A stretch of 64,000 nt of DNA from JBCAWW01 sp039024315 (GCA_039024315.1 JBCCQN010000010.1:24798-88797); one strand, 5' to 3'; positions 43,958 through 52,619 are shown, counted from the stretch's first letter. Notes: generated from the letters alone by a model not told the origin. Numbers and translations: made by a program.

Positions 43958-45859
43958 ATGAGCAAGATCATCGGCATCGACCTAGGGACTACCAACTCTT
44001 GTGTCGCGGTGATGGAGGGTAACGAGCCAATCGTTATCGTAAACTCCGAAGGTAAGCGTACTACTCCTTCTGTGGTTGCTTTCACCAAAGAAGGTGATCG
44101 CGTAGTAGGAGAGCAGGCTAAGCGTCAGGCAGTTGCCCATCCCAAAAAGACTATTCGTTCTATCAAGCGTTTCATGGGTTCTCCTTACAAGGATGCCAAA
44201 AAGGATACCGATGGTATTTCTTATGAGGTAGTAAGCGGACGTAATGGACTCGCCGTAGCGCAAATAGATGATCGTACTTATACGCCTCAGGAAATTTCTG
44301 CGATGATTTTGCAGAAGATGAAGAAGACGGCGGAAGATTATCTTGGTTACGAAGTAAAAGAAGCGGTTATCACCGTGCCTGCTTACTTCAACGACGCCCA
44401 GCGTAATGCCACCAAAGAAGCAGGTGAAATCGCGGGTCTGACTGTAAAAAGAATTATCAACGAGCCTACGGCAGCTGCCTTGGCTTATGGTCTTGACAAG
44501 CAAGACAAAAATATCAAAGTCGCTGTGTTTGACTTGGGTGGTGGTACTTTTGATATCTCTATCCTCGAACTAGGTGATGGCGTATTTGAAGTACTTTCTA
44601 CCAATGGTGATACAAACCTAGGTGGTGATGATTTTGACGAAATCATCATGGATTGGCTCGTAAACGAGTTTAAAGCAGATCACGGCATCGATCTTCGCAA
44701 AGACCCTAAAGCAATGCAGCGTCTGAAAGAAGCCTCTGAGACTGCTAAAATCGAGCTTTCTTCTACCTCAAGCACAGAGATCAACCTTCCATACCTTTCT
44801 ATGGATGCTGAAGGTCCTAAGCACCTTGAGCGTAGCTTAAGCCGCGCTAAGTTTGAGCAATTGGCTGACGAATTGTTTGCCCGCTGTCTTGGACCTTGTC
44901 GCGATGCGCTTAAGTCTGCCAAATTGGGCGTTGATGATATCGACGAAGTAATCCTAGTAGGTGGATCGACTCGTATCCCTAAGGTACAAGAGCAAGTAAA
45001 AGACTTCTTCAAGCGTGAGCCAAACCGTAGTGTAAACCCTGACGAGGTAGTGGCCCTAGGTGCTTCTATCCAAGGTGGTGTACTTTCTGGCGACGTTAAA
45101 GGAGTATTGCTACTTGACGTTACCCCTCTTTCTCTCGGTATCGAAACAATGGGTGGAGTATTTACCAAACTCATCGAGTCCAATACCACTATTCCAACTA
45201 AGAAGTCTGAGGTATTCTCGACTGCTTCTGATAACCAAACTTCGGTTGAAATCCACGTCATGCAGGGTGAGCGCCCGATGGCTCTTGACAACCGTACCCT
45301 TGGTAAGTTTCACTTAGATGGTATTCCTCCAAGTCCTCGTGGTATCCCACAGGTTGAGGTAACCTTTGACATCGACGCAAACGGTATCTTGAACGTAAGC
45401 GCTCGTGATAAGGCAACAGGCAAAGAGCAGAAGATTCGTATCGAAGCCTCTACTGGATTGAGTGATGATGAAATCGCACGCATGAAAGCAGAAGCGGCTG
45501 AAAACGAAGAAGCTGATCAGCGTCGTCGCGAAGAGGCAGACAAGCTAAATGCAGCTGACTCTATGATCTTCCAAACTGAAAAGCAGTTAAAAGATCTTGA
45601 CGACAAATTGCCTGAGCATCACAAGACTGCTATCAACGAGGCTCTCACTCAGCTCAAAGAAGCACATGCCAACAAAGACTTGGCTGGCATCGAAGCAGCC
45701 ACTGAGGCAATGACCCAAGCTTGGGGTACTGCTACTGCCGAAATGCAGCAGCAAGCCGGCGGTGATCCAATGGCAGGTGCGCAGCCTGGTGCAGATGCCG
45801 GAGCTGAGCAAGAACCAGAAGTTACTGACGTAGAGTTCGAAGAAGTCGACGAAAAGTAA
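43958..45859 (+). CDS. dnaK: molecular chaperone DnaK (Hsp70)
   Basis: This 633-aa protein is a complete Hsp70. The ATPase domain shows GIDLGTTNSCVAVMEG, DLGGGTFDISILELG and VILVGGSTRIPKVQE; the peptide-binding domain has LLLDVTPLSLGIETMGG; and the C-terminus ends TDVEFEEVDEK, close to the usual EEVD-like bacterial tail. It folds nascent and damaged proteins with DnaJ and GrpE, whose genes are not adjacent. It follows hsp20 and is followed by a strong terminator. Confidence 0.97.
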   Translation: MSKIIGIDLGTTNSCVAVMEGNEPIVIVNSEGKRTTPSVVAFTKEGDRVVGEQAKRQAVAHPKKTIRSIKRFMGSPYKDAKKDTDGISYEVVSGRNGLAVAQIDDRTYTPQEISAMILQKMKKTAEDYLGYEVKEAVITVPAYFNDAQRNATKEAGEIAGLTVKRIINEPTAAALAYGLDKQDKNIKVAVFDLGGGTFDISILELGDGVFEVLSTNGDTNLGGDDFDEIIMDWLVNEFKADHGIDLRKDPKAMQRLKEASETAKIELSSTSSTEINLPYLSMDAEGPKHLERSLSRAKFEQLADELFARCLGPCRDALKSAKLGVDDIDEVILVGGSTRIPKVQEQVKDFFKREPNRSVNPDEVVALGASIQGGVLSGDVKGVLLLDVTPLSLGIETMGGVFTKLIESNTTIPTKKSEVFSTASDNQTSVEIHVMQGERPMALDNRTLGKFHLDGIPPSPRGIPQVEVTFDIDANGILNVSARDKATGKEQKIRIEASTGLSDDEIARMKAEAAENEEADQRRREEADKLNAADSMIFQTEKQLKDLDDKLPEHHKTAINEALTQLKEAHANKDLAGIEAATEAMTQAWGTATAEMQQQAGGDPMAGAQPGADAGAEQEPEVTDVEFEEVDEK

Positions 45860-45896
45860 ATCAATCGGGCCTCTGGCCATGACATATATACATAGT

Positions 45897-45945
45897 GTAG
45901 CGCTGCTCCCGTATAGCTATCGGGATTGTGGCGCTACTTTTTTTT
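45897..45945 (+). terminator. terminator after dnaK, containing a palindromic repeat
   Basis: The outer stem GTAGCGC / GCGCTAC is followed by a run of eight Ts. Its loop holds TCCCG-T-ATAGCTAT-CGGGA, a near-perfect inverted repeat of the same family as the palindrome at 45948-45967. Confidence 0.85.
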
Positions 45946-45947
45946 GC

Positions 45948-46201
45948 CTCCCGATAGCTATCGGGAGCGCGGAACGCTTGTCTCAAATCCTCCTACCTTC
46001 ATTTCGAATGAACCCGTAAGGGCGAAGAATCAATCTTTTAGAGGTGAGCGTTCTGCGCAGCAATAAGAATCAAACATCCCCTCCAGCTAAGTAAGCTCTT
46101 GCCAAGGGCCTACGGGCAAGCTCTTCTCGTCAATCCACTTTGAAGGGGATGTTTGACGAAATGGGGATGTTCAGGGCTAAGCGTTCTGCGCAGCAGTAAT
46201 C
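45948..46201. repeat. repeat cluster between dnaK and cdd
   Basis: The perfect 20-bp palindrome CTCCCGATAGCTATCGGGAG (45948-45967) is joined to CGCGGAACGCTTGTCTC. Two further REP-like copies lie at 46044-46067 and 46178-46201, the first as an inverted partner of 45967-45984. No gene is visible. Confidence 0.75.
46070..46156. repeat. nested inverted-repeat element, 87 bp
   Basis: Terminal 13-bp perfect inverted repeats TCAAACATCCCCT / AGGGGATGTTTGA enclose 61 bp with an inner stem CTTGCC / GGCAAG. It is flanked on both sides by REP-like repeats; there is no coding sequence. MITE-like or a structured RNA are both possible. Confidence 0.6.
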
Positions 46202-46681
46202 CTAAAACTCAATATCAAAGTTAAGCGGCAACAATGTCTGTTTCACCCCTACTAACCGCATGATCTGGCCTGTAATTCCTTGGGAAAGAATAATCATAGG
46301 ACGCTGGGAAAGGTTTTCGTACTCCACCATCACTTGACGGCAGGCACCACAAGGCATCACGGGCACGTCTATGGGTTTGTGCTCAGTGCGTGCCCTCACG
46401 GCCAGTTTTACGATCTGATCCCCCTTGCCGAGAGAGCCAGCGTAAAATAAGGCCGTTCGCTCTGCGCACATACCTGAAGGGAAGGCGATGTTTTCTTGAT
46501 TATTACCGGTGATGATGCTGCCATCTGCAAGTTGAACGGCACAGCCCACCAAGAAATTTGAGAAAGGGGCGTAGGCAGTATCTGTTGCTTTGAGGGCAGC
46601 ATCGAGCAAGGCCACTTCGTCTTCAGCCAGTTGAGAGGCCTGATCAAAGAGGTCGTAGTGAATCTTGATTTCGTGTTTCAT
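46202..46681 (-). CDS. cdd: cytidine deaminase
   Basis: This 159-aa protein has the zinc deaminase motifs MCAERTALFYAG (CAE) and VMPCGACRQVMVEY (PCxxC). They coordinate one zinc ion and supply the catalytic glutamate. It converts cytidine and deoxycytidine to uridine and deoxyuridine in pyrimidine salvage. The N-terminal LDAALKATDTAYAPFSNFLVGCAVQ is typical. It begins 3 bp after the stop of the EAD11-CHAT gene on the same strand, which implies cotranscription; the sequence looks housekeeping rather than defence-specific. Confidence 0.95.
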   Translation of the reverse strand: MKHEIKIHYDLFDQASQLAEDEVALLDAALKATDTAYAPFSNFLVGCAVQLADGSIITGNNQENIAFPSGMCAERTALFYAGSLGKGDQIVKLAVRARTEHKPIDVPVMPCGACRQVMVEYENLSQRPMIILSQGITGQIMRLVGVKQTLLPLNFDIEF

Positions 46682-46684
46682 GCA

Positions 46685-47632
46685 CTATTGGCTATCAAGC
46701 ACCATGATATCGGCGCCTGCAATGCCTTCAAATTCCACGGCCACTTTGCCATGTTCAAAGGCCTCTGCAATGTCCTTGCCTGCTCCCAGTGCGTCATAAA
46801 AGCCAGTTGCAAACACAATAGCGGCATTATCTGGGACGGCCTTATTCATGCCAATGATATAAGGTACGTGTGGTTTCAACTCTTTGGCTTGCGATTGCGA
46901 ATAGCAAGCATTGAGCAATACACAACGGACTGAACCCTCAAATAGTTTGAACAGACTCGCTAGCGTTGCCGCGGGCAAGATCTTCATGTTGCCTTGATCG
47001 TCTTCAACTACGATCCCGCCATCATAATCATTTAGATTAGTTGCATCCTCCTCAAAGATGAGGTTGCGACTACCTTCTTCTGCTTCTTCGGTCAGGCCAG
47101 TAGTAACGCCATGGCCAGAAAAATGCACGATCTGGGGATTCTCGTCTAGCATGGCTCGTCTAAGATCCGCTGGGCGTACGGCCCACTTTTGCACGAGTTC
47201 AAAGGAGTCTCGATGATTGGCGCGTCGGAGGCCTTCTTCAATTTCGCGAATTTCTTTGTCGAGCTTTAGGCGGCCAGTACTGCTAGGGTTGGAAGCGAGG
47301 AAGAGGATCTTGGTTTTTTGCTTAGCAGGTGGGGAGGTCTGCTCTTGAGAGCCAGTGGGATCGCTCAATGCTTCGTCACTTGCTTCACCGAGTTCGTTGA
47401 CCAAATCAATAATTGAGTATCGGATCTTTGTCAAAGCGACTTCTGCCTCTTCTCCGGAAATTAATTGTCTCCTTTTGTCCTTTTTAATTTGTTTATGACG
47501 ACCTGATAAAAGCTTTATTTCGTCTTGCGCGTCGCTCGAAAAGACGCTAGCATTACTAATCAAGTACTCGATAGCTTTTTCTAGTTTGTTTTTGGAGAGT
47601 AGGGCTTTGGCTTCTGTTTTAATGGCTTCCAT
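46685..47632 (-). CDS. EAD11-CHAT caspase-like protease (predicted conflict-system effector)
   Basis: This 315-aa protein has two parts joined by a flexible SEQ/T-rich linker. Residues 1-80 (EAKALLSKNKLEKAIEYLISNASVF...LLSGRHKQIKKDKRRQLISGEEAEVALTKIRYSIIDLVNEL) match the death-like effector-associated domain EAD11, as I recognise it from Bacteroidota NTPase/protease conflict systems. Residues about 107-315 form a CHAT domain: ILFLASNPSSTGRLKLDKEIREIEEGL, IVHFSGHGV with H174, and CVLLNACYSQSQA with C243, the catalytic dyad. It ends YDALGAGKDIAEAFEHGKVAVE. cdd follows 3 bp downstream. No matching EAD11 partner, NTPase or nuclease is in the window. Confidence 0.87.
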   Translation of the reverse strand: MEAIKTEAKALLSKNKLEKAIEYLISNASVFSSDAQDEIKLLSGRHKQIKKDKRRQLISGEEAEVALTKIRYSIIDLVNELGEASDEALSDPTGSQEQTSPPAKQKTKILFLASNPSSTGRLKLDKEIREIEEGLRRANHRDSFELVQKWAVRPADLRRAMLDENPQIVHFSGHGVTTGLTEEAEEGSRNLIFEEDATNLNDYDGGIVVEDDQGNMKILPAATLASLFKLFEGSVRCVLLNACYSQSQAKELKPHVPYIIGMNKAVPDNAAIVFATGFYDALGAGKDIAEAFEHGKVAVEFEGIAGADIMVLDSQ

Positions 47633-47664
47633 GGGGGAAATTAGGGATTTAAGCTGAAAAAATG

Positions 47665-47707
47665 ATGTCCTGATTCATGAATCCGAATGTCCTGAAAGCT
47701 GAATCCG
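47665..47707. promoter_or_regulatory. tandem 21-bp direct repeat in a divergent intergenic region
   Basis: ATGTCCTGA-ttca-TGAATCCG (47665-47685) and ATGTCCTGA-aagc-TGAATCCG (47687-47707) are identical except for 4 central bases and have a 22-bp period. The first copy contains the perfect palindrome GATTCATGAATC. It lies in the 129-bp gap between the EAD11-CHAT gene and the TonB receptor, so it could regulate either. Confidence 0.6.
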
Positions 47708-47761
47708 GTCAGCAGACCCTCAAAAAGTCCGTTTCATCTACCAAAATCAACAATCAAAACG

Positions 47762-50062
47762 ATGAAACGAAATCTTCTTCTTGCCCTACTCTGCACACTG
47801 GGTATCGGTATTAGCTTTGGTCAAAACGTTACGCTTAGCGGCTATGTATATGATGAGGCCAATGGCGAAAGCTTGATCGGGGCCACTGTATATATCCCCG
47901 AAGCCAAGGCTGGGGCTTATAGCAATTCTTATGGCTTCTATTCTTTGAGTGTACCACCTGGCAATTATGTGGTGCAATATCGCTTTGTAGGCTATGGTGT
48001 CATGACGGATACCATTGATCTCAGTGAAAATGTAAAGCTAGACGTTCGCTTGGGGCAGATCGAAACGACTACCGAGGAAGTCGTCATTTCCGCCGAATCA
48101 GCTAGCGAGCGCATCCAATCTACAGAGATGGGCGTGGAAACCCTCTCGATCAAAGAGATCAAAAAATTACCGGTATTGTTTGGTGAAACCGATATTCTCA
48201 AAACCATCCAACTCTTACCGGGAGTCAAAGCCGCAGGGGAGGGGAGCAGTGGATTTTTTGTCCGTGGAGGCGGGACGGACCAAAACTTGATTTTGCTAGA
48301 CGAAGCGCCCGTCTATAATCCCGCTCACCTCTTGGGATTCTTTTCGGTCTTTAATGGAGACGCGATCAAAAGTACCAAACTCTACAAAGGCAATATGCCG
48401 GCGGAGTACGGAGGCCGCCTATCCTCAGTCTTAGATGTACAGATGAAGGACGGTAATAAAAAGGATTATGAACTCAGCGGTGGGATCGGGTTGATATCTT
48501 CACGTTTGACGTTTGAAGGTCCCATAGTGGAAGACAAGGGTAGTTTTATGGTTTCGGGCCGTAGGACTTATGCGGATGCATTTTTGGCCTTTTCTTCTGA
48601 TACCAATCTGCAAAACACCCAGCTTTACTTTTATGACCTCAATATGAAAGCCAATTATCGGGTGAGTGAAAAGGATCAAATCTTTGTCTCTGGATACTTT
48701 GGGCGCGATAAATTTGGTTTACGAGATCAGTTTGGCCTCAACTGGGGCAATGCGACCGGTACGGTACGCTGGAATCATCTCTTTAGTGATAAGCTCTTCC
48801 TCAATAGCACCTTGATTTACAGCGATTATGACTACGAAATAGATATCATAGACGCAGGCGCGAAGATCACTTCTGGTATACAAGACTGGAACCTCAAAGA
48901 GGACTTTAGTTACTACGCCAATCAACGCAATACGCTCAAATTTGGGGCCAATGTAATCTACCATACCTTTGTACCAGGCGTCATTACGAGTACAGAGTCT
49001 GCCGCCATCAATGATACAGAACTGCAAGAGCGCTACGCTTTGGAAAGTGCTGCCTACATCTCGCATGAGTGGAAAGCGACTGAGAGCTTTAATATCAATT
49101 ATGGATTGCGGGTTTCTAACTTCACTGTCTTAGGGCCGGGTACAGAATACTCTTATGACAATGAGGGCGCAGCTGTCGATTCGGTAACCTATGGTCAGGG
49201 AGAGGTAATCAAAAACTATTTTGGCTTAGAGCCACGGATCTCGGCCTCCTATGTCATCAATCCGAACCTTTCAATAAAGGCCTCTTATGCCCGTAACCGC
49301 CAATATATTCACCTCTTGACCAATGCTACTGGTGGCTCACCAACCGATTTGTGGTTGCCCAGTAGTGCGACTATCCAACCTGAGATCTCTGATCAATTTG
49401 CCTTAGGCTACTTTCAGACTTTTGGTGAAAAATATGAAGGCTCAGTGGAGATCTATTACAAAGACCTACAAAATCAGATAGATTATAAAAATGGAGCGGA
49501 TATCTTCCTCAATGAAACTGTGGAATCAGAGTTGGTCTTCGGAGACGGCTGGTCTTATGGCGCGGAATTCCTCTTCCGCAAGAACGTAGGCAAGTTCACC
49601 GGTTGGGCCGCCTATACTTGGTCGCGAACCTTCCGTCAGTTTGATGAAATCAACAATGGAGAAGCTTTTCCGGCGCGTCAAGACCGTGTCCATGATATTT
49701 CTTTAGTCGGTATGTACGACCCTAACCCTAAATGGAGTTTCTCCGCTACTTGGGTCTACAATACGGGTGATGCTGTAACCTTCCCTAACGGTAGCTATTC
49801 CTACAATGGTCAAATCGTGCCCCTTTATGGTGAAAGAAATGCGGATCGCCTGCCTGCCTACCACCGCTTGGATCTGAGCGCGACATGGTACGGCAAAAAT
49901 CCTAAGTCTTCTTGGAACGTTTCGGTTTACAATGCCTACAATCGCAAGAACGTCTTCAGTCTAGACTTCCGCGAAAGCGAGAGTAATCCCGGTACAACTG
50001 AAGCTGTCAAAACCTACCTTTTCGGCGCGGTGCCTTCGCTTACCTACAACTTTAACTTCTAG
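47762..50062 (+). CDS. TonB-dependent receptor with carboxypeptidase-regulatory-like domain
   Basis: This 766-aa protein has a signal peptide (NLLLALLCTLGIGISFGQ), a CarboxypepD_reg-like domain at about 22-105 (TLSGYVYDEANGESLIGATVYIPEAKAGAYSNSYGFYSLSVPPG) and a TonB plug with IKTIQLLPGVKAAGEGSSGFFVRGGGTDQNLILLDEAPVYNPAHLLG. A 22-strand beta-barrel follows, ending LFGAVPSLTYNFNF. It imports a large or scarce substrate across the outer membrane with TonB energy; no SusD partner follows. Instead a DUF4249 lipoprotein follows 217 bp downstream, a common Bacteroidota pairing. The 129-bp upstream gap contains a tandem repeat. Confidence 0.92.
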   Translation: MKRNLLLALLCTLGIGISFGQNVTLSGYVYDEANGESLIGATVYIPEAKAGAYSNSYGFYSLSVPPGNYVVQYRFVGYGVMTDTIDLSENVKLDVRLGQIETTTEEVVISAESASERIQSTEMGVETLSIKEIKKLPVLFGETDILKTIQLLPGVKAAGEGSSGFFVRGGGTDQNLILLDEAPVYNPAHLLGFFSVFNGDAIKSTKLYKGNMPAEYGGRLSSVLDVQMKDGNKKDYELSGGIGLISSRLTFEGPIVEDKGSFMVSGRRTYADAFLAFSSDTNLQNTQLYFYDLNMKANYRVSEKDQIFVSGYFGRDKFGLRDQFGLNWGNATGTVRWNHLFSDKLFLNSTLIYSDYDYEIDIIDAGAKITSGIQDWNLKEDFSYYANQRNTLKFGANVIYHTFVPGVITSTESAAINDTELQERYALESAAYISHEWKATESFNINYGLRVSNFTVLGPGTEYSYDNEGAAVDSVTYGQGEVIKNYFGLEPRISASYVINPNLSIKASYARNRQYIHLLTNATGGSPTDLWLPSSATIQPEISDQFALGYFQTFGEKYEGSVEIYYKDLQNQIDYKNGADIFLNETVESELVFGDGWSYGAEFLFRKNVGKFTGWAAYTWSRTFRQFDEINNGEAFPARQDRVHDISLVGMYDPNPKWSFSATWVYNTGDAVTFPNGSYSYNGQIVPLYGERNADRLPAYHRLDLSATWYGKNPKSSWNVSVYNAYNRKNVFSLDFRESESNPGTTEAVKTYLFGAVPSLTYNFNF

Positions 50063-50279
50063 TTAGAGGGTTAAGCGCCCTGCGCAGCAGTAAGAATACA
50101 AAGTTTCTTTGCCTGTGCTCAGAATGATAAGGGGAGACTTGTCTTACTGTACCGATCCCGAGCTCGGGATCGGTAGCCGAAACATCTATAGAGATAAGCG
50201 TTCCGCGTCCCAAAAGCTTTTGGGAGTAAAAACCAAAAACTCAACCAATCAATTCTTCAACCAATCAAGTATTACAAAA
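50063..50279. repeat. repeats and a 26-bp perfect palindrome between TonB receptor and DUF4249 gene
   Basis: It has REP-like copies at 50071-50094 and 50193-50207 and the CTCAGAATGATA repeat at 50100-50130. A perfect 26-bp palindrome spans 50150-50175 (core ATCCCGAGCTCGGGAT). A perfect palindrome TCCCAAAAGCTTTTGGGA lies at 50208-50225 and a direct repeat CAACCAATCAA further on (about 50240-50270). No gene. Confidence 0.75.
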
Positions 50280-51080
50280 ATGAAATCTCTCATATATCCC
50301 CTCCTTCTCCTCGCGATCCTATTTGGCAGTACCGCTTGCGAAGAGGTCATCGAATTGGAAGTCAGCAATGGTGAGCCCGTCATGGTCATCGAAGGTAGTA
50401 TCACCAACCTAATTCTTGCGCCCGCTCAGGTCAAACTCAGTATGAGCGGCAGTTATTTTGAGCCGGGTGATTATCCCGCGGTCGAGGGGGCAGAGGTAGT
50501 CTTGGTCAGCTCCTCCGGAGAACGCTCAACTCTGGTGGAAGAAAGTGCCGGTATCTATAAAGCGGCAAATCTGGTCGGCGAAGTTGGCGAAGCTTATACC
50601 CTAGAAATTGAATCTGATGGTGAGTTGATTCGCACCCAATCAGTCTTAGAAAAAGCAGTGCCTTTAGACTCGGTGAGCTTTGTCAGTCGTACAGGAGGAC
50701 CAATAGAAGGAGTTTTTCCACGCGTTCACTTTGAGGATCCTGCTGGAGTAGCCACTTATCTACGCTTTGTGGTTTGGGTCAACAACATCCCTTATCCGAC
50801 CATTTTGACCTACAATGACAATCTCACGGATGGAGCTGATGCCATCGCACCTTTAACTGTTTTGGGCATCAAGTCTGGCGATGAGTTGTTAATTCAAGCG
50901 TTTAGCCTCGATAAAGCAGGTTATGATTATTACTCTACGCTTTCCAGTATCGTGGGAGATGCGTTCGGCCCGGCGGGTCAATCCGCTGCTCCGAGCAATC
51001 CTACCTCTAATATCGAAGGCAATGCGGTGGGTTATTTTGGCGCCCATGCCGTCAGTACGATAAGTGTGCGTGTGCCCTAG
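50280..51080 (+). CDS. DUF4249 family lipoprotein
   Basis: The 266-aa protein from the ATG at 50280 starts MKSLIYPLLLLAILFGSTAC, a signal peptide with lipobox GSTAC. It then has EVIELEVSNGEPVMVIEGSITNL, PAQVKLSMSGSYFEPG and VEGAEVVLVSSSGERSTLVEES, the core of DUF4249 lipoproteins that partner TonB receptors in Bacteroidota. The receptor gene is just upstream on the same strand. The longer frame starting at 50109 runs through intergenic repeats and was rejected. Confidence 0.85.
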   Translation: MKSLIYPLLLLAILFGSTACEEVIELEVSNGEPVMVIEGSITNLILAPAQVKLSMSGSYFEPGDYPAVEGAEVVLVSSSGERSTLVEESAGIYKAANLVGEVGEAYTLEIESDGELIRTQSVLEKAVPLDSVSFVSRTGGPIEGVFPRVHFEDPAGVATYLRFVVWVNNIPYPTILTYNDNLTDGADAIAPLTVLGIKSGDELLIQAFSLDKAGYDYYSTLSSIVGDAFGPAGQSAAPSNPTSNIEGNAVGYFGAHAVSTISVRVP

Positions 51081-51100
51081 TCGCTTAGGGCAGGAAGGGA

Positions 51101-51134
51101 AGAGGCTAGCCTTTTAGGTGATGCCTCTTTTTTT
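51101..51134 (+). terminator. terminator after the DUF4249 gene
   Basis: A stem AGAGGC / GCCTCT with a 16-nt loop is followed by a run of seven Ts, 20 bp after the stop. Confidence 0.75.
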
Positions 51135-51165
51135 GCTTCGGAAGCTTTCGGGACGCTGGTGCCCA

Positions 51166-51208
51166 GGGGGCGGCATACATGCGCTTTTTGGGGGCGGCAT
51201 ACATGCGC
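51166..51208 (+). repeat. two tandem copies of a GC-rich 19-bp repeat
   Basis: GGGGGCGGCATACATGCGC occurs at 51166-51184 and 51190-51208 with a 5-bp spacer. The following 51202-51220 (CATGCGCGCACCTACAGAT) is the exact reverse complement of 63743-63761 and overlaps the stop codon of the beta-barrel gene. Confidence 0.75.
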
Positions 51209-51212
51209 GCAC

Positions 51213-52619
51213 CTACAGATTGATCCTGATACCAAAGGAAGTAATGAATTCCTGCAATGGCCCTTTGTATAATTTATGTTCGTCCTTGGCTGGCATATAG
51301 ATGTATTCGGGATAGATAAATAAGCGAGTACGCTCGCTGAGCTTAAAGTTTAGGTTTAGACCTGCTGCGGCCCTGGAGTTGTATGATTGACTGAGGTAAT
51401 CTGAGACATCAATTTTGGTGATGCTGTTGAGGGCCACAGTTGATCGTAAGTCGAGACTGTATTTTAAATCGAGCCCCATGCCGATACGCAGGGTTTGGAA
51501 GAGATTAAAGCGATTGCCAAGCGTAAGAGAATAGGAGCGGATGGAAAAGTCTGCTTCAATATCTTCCAGTAGATACTTATTGCAGAGATAATCCCCATTG
51601 TTGATGTCGTGGATGCAAATGGCGTTGCCGCGAATATCGTAGTCAAAATAGCCTTGATCATCGTACAAAGCGTCATAAATAAAACGGGCGTTTTTGTGAT
51701 TGAGGTTGAAACCGATGATAGGGGTTAACCAACGATTGAAGCTGTAGCCAGTCTCTAGATTGATATTGTAACCATTGGCAGGAAAGGGACGGCCGCTAAG
51801 TGCCCCTACCAAAAAGAATTCATCCCAAAGGCTCATTTGATAAGCGCTGTAGCCAAGTTTGGCTTCAATAAAAAATTTACCAGGCTTCTTGAGCGGGGTT
51901 AACTCCGGTACCGCTACCGCAGTTATGCTCGAATCCAGAGGATGGAGGGGGAAATCCAGCAAGAGAGAATCGTTCCGCTGCAAGCGATAAAGCCTAAAGG
52001 AAGATGCCAAAGTGCGATGATCCCCCTGACTAGAATCGCCAATAGTTGAAGCTGGGGTGGGCAGTAGTTCATCTGCCTGAATAACTGGCACGAATAAGGC
52101 AGCAATTTTGGGATGAATAGTTGTTTGATTTAGTTTGTCTGATTGAGCAGCAGCAGATTGTATGCGCTGTTTTTCTGCCTGCTTAGGCTCAGTCTGTACG
52201 ATTTGAGGGTTTTGAGGAGGATTTACTTTTGGCTTTGCTTGAGAAGTTTGAGGAAGAACTAGAGGTCTTGGCACATTTGAAGCGGAGCTGAGGGTAGATA
52301 CTGGATTATGGCTACTAGTTTCCTCTTTGGCATTATTAAGGGGGATGGATGAAGTCGGGACTGAATCTAGCGGAAAGGAGAGGGTATCAGTAGAGTCCTG
52401 TTGACTTAGGACCACTTGTGTAGTCGGCTCAACTTGAAAATAGATCAAAGTACTCAGGCCAAATAACAATATCAGGCCCAGCAAGCTAATCCAGAAGATG
52501 AGCCATTTTGGTCGTTTGGGGGGATCGATCGCTTGTTCGATATTTTCCCAGATGAAGGCCGGCGTTTGCCGTTCTCCGTTCTTTAATTGGTCCTGCAGAA
52601 TTTTATCAAACTCATTCAT
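51213..52619 (-). CDS. membrane-anchored outer-membrane beta-barrel protein, partner of ECF sigma factor
   Basis: This 468-aa protein has an N-terminal cytoplasmic segment (NEFDKILQDQLKNGERQTPAFIWENIEQAI), one membrane helix at about 39-61, a proline/serine/glutamine-rich spacer to about 160, and a C-terminal beta-barrel (KFFIEAKLGYSAYQMSLWDEFFLV ... SFGIRINL). The sigma-factor gene overlaps its start by 8 bp. The layout resembles anti-sigma proteins carrying an outer-membrane domain: the cytoplasmic segment would hold the sigma factor and the barrel would sense the outer membrane. That role is inference. Confidence 0.8.
   Translation of the reverse strand: MNEFDKILQDQLKNGERQTPAFIWENIEQAIDPPKRPKWLIFWISLLGLILLFGLSTLIYFQVEPTTQVVLSQQDSTDTLSFPLDSVPTSSIPLNNAKEETSSHNPVSTLSSASNVPRPLVLPQTSQAKPKVNPPQNPQIVQTEPKQAEKQRIQSAAAQSDKLNQTTIHPKIAALFVPVIQADELLPTPASTIGDSSQGDHRTLASSFRLYRLQRNDSLLLDFPLHPLDSSITAVAVPELTPLKKPGKFFIEAKLGYSAYQMSLWDEFFLVGALSGRPFPANGYNINLETGYSFNRWLTPIIGFNLNHKNARFIYDALYDDQGYFDYDIRGNAICIHDINNGDYLCNKYLLEDIEADFSIRSYSLTLGNRFNLFQTLRIGMGLDLKYSLDLRSTVALNSITKIDVSDYLSQSYNSRAAAGLNLNFKLSERTRLFIYPEYIYMPAKDEHKLYKGPLQEFITSFGIRINL

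Noticed and set aside
44680..45291. 203-codon open frame antisense to dnaK (and others at 43982-44503)
   Set aside because: These lie opposite a highly conserved gene and have no protein-like features.
47762..51080. SusC/SusD polysaccharide-utilisation pair
   Set aside because: The lipoprotein after the receptor is DUF4249-like, with no SusD features, and no glycoside hydrolases are near.
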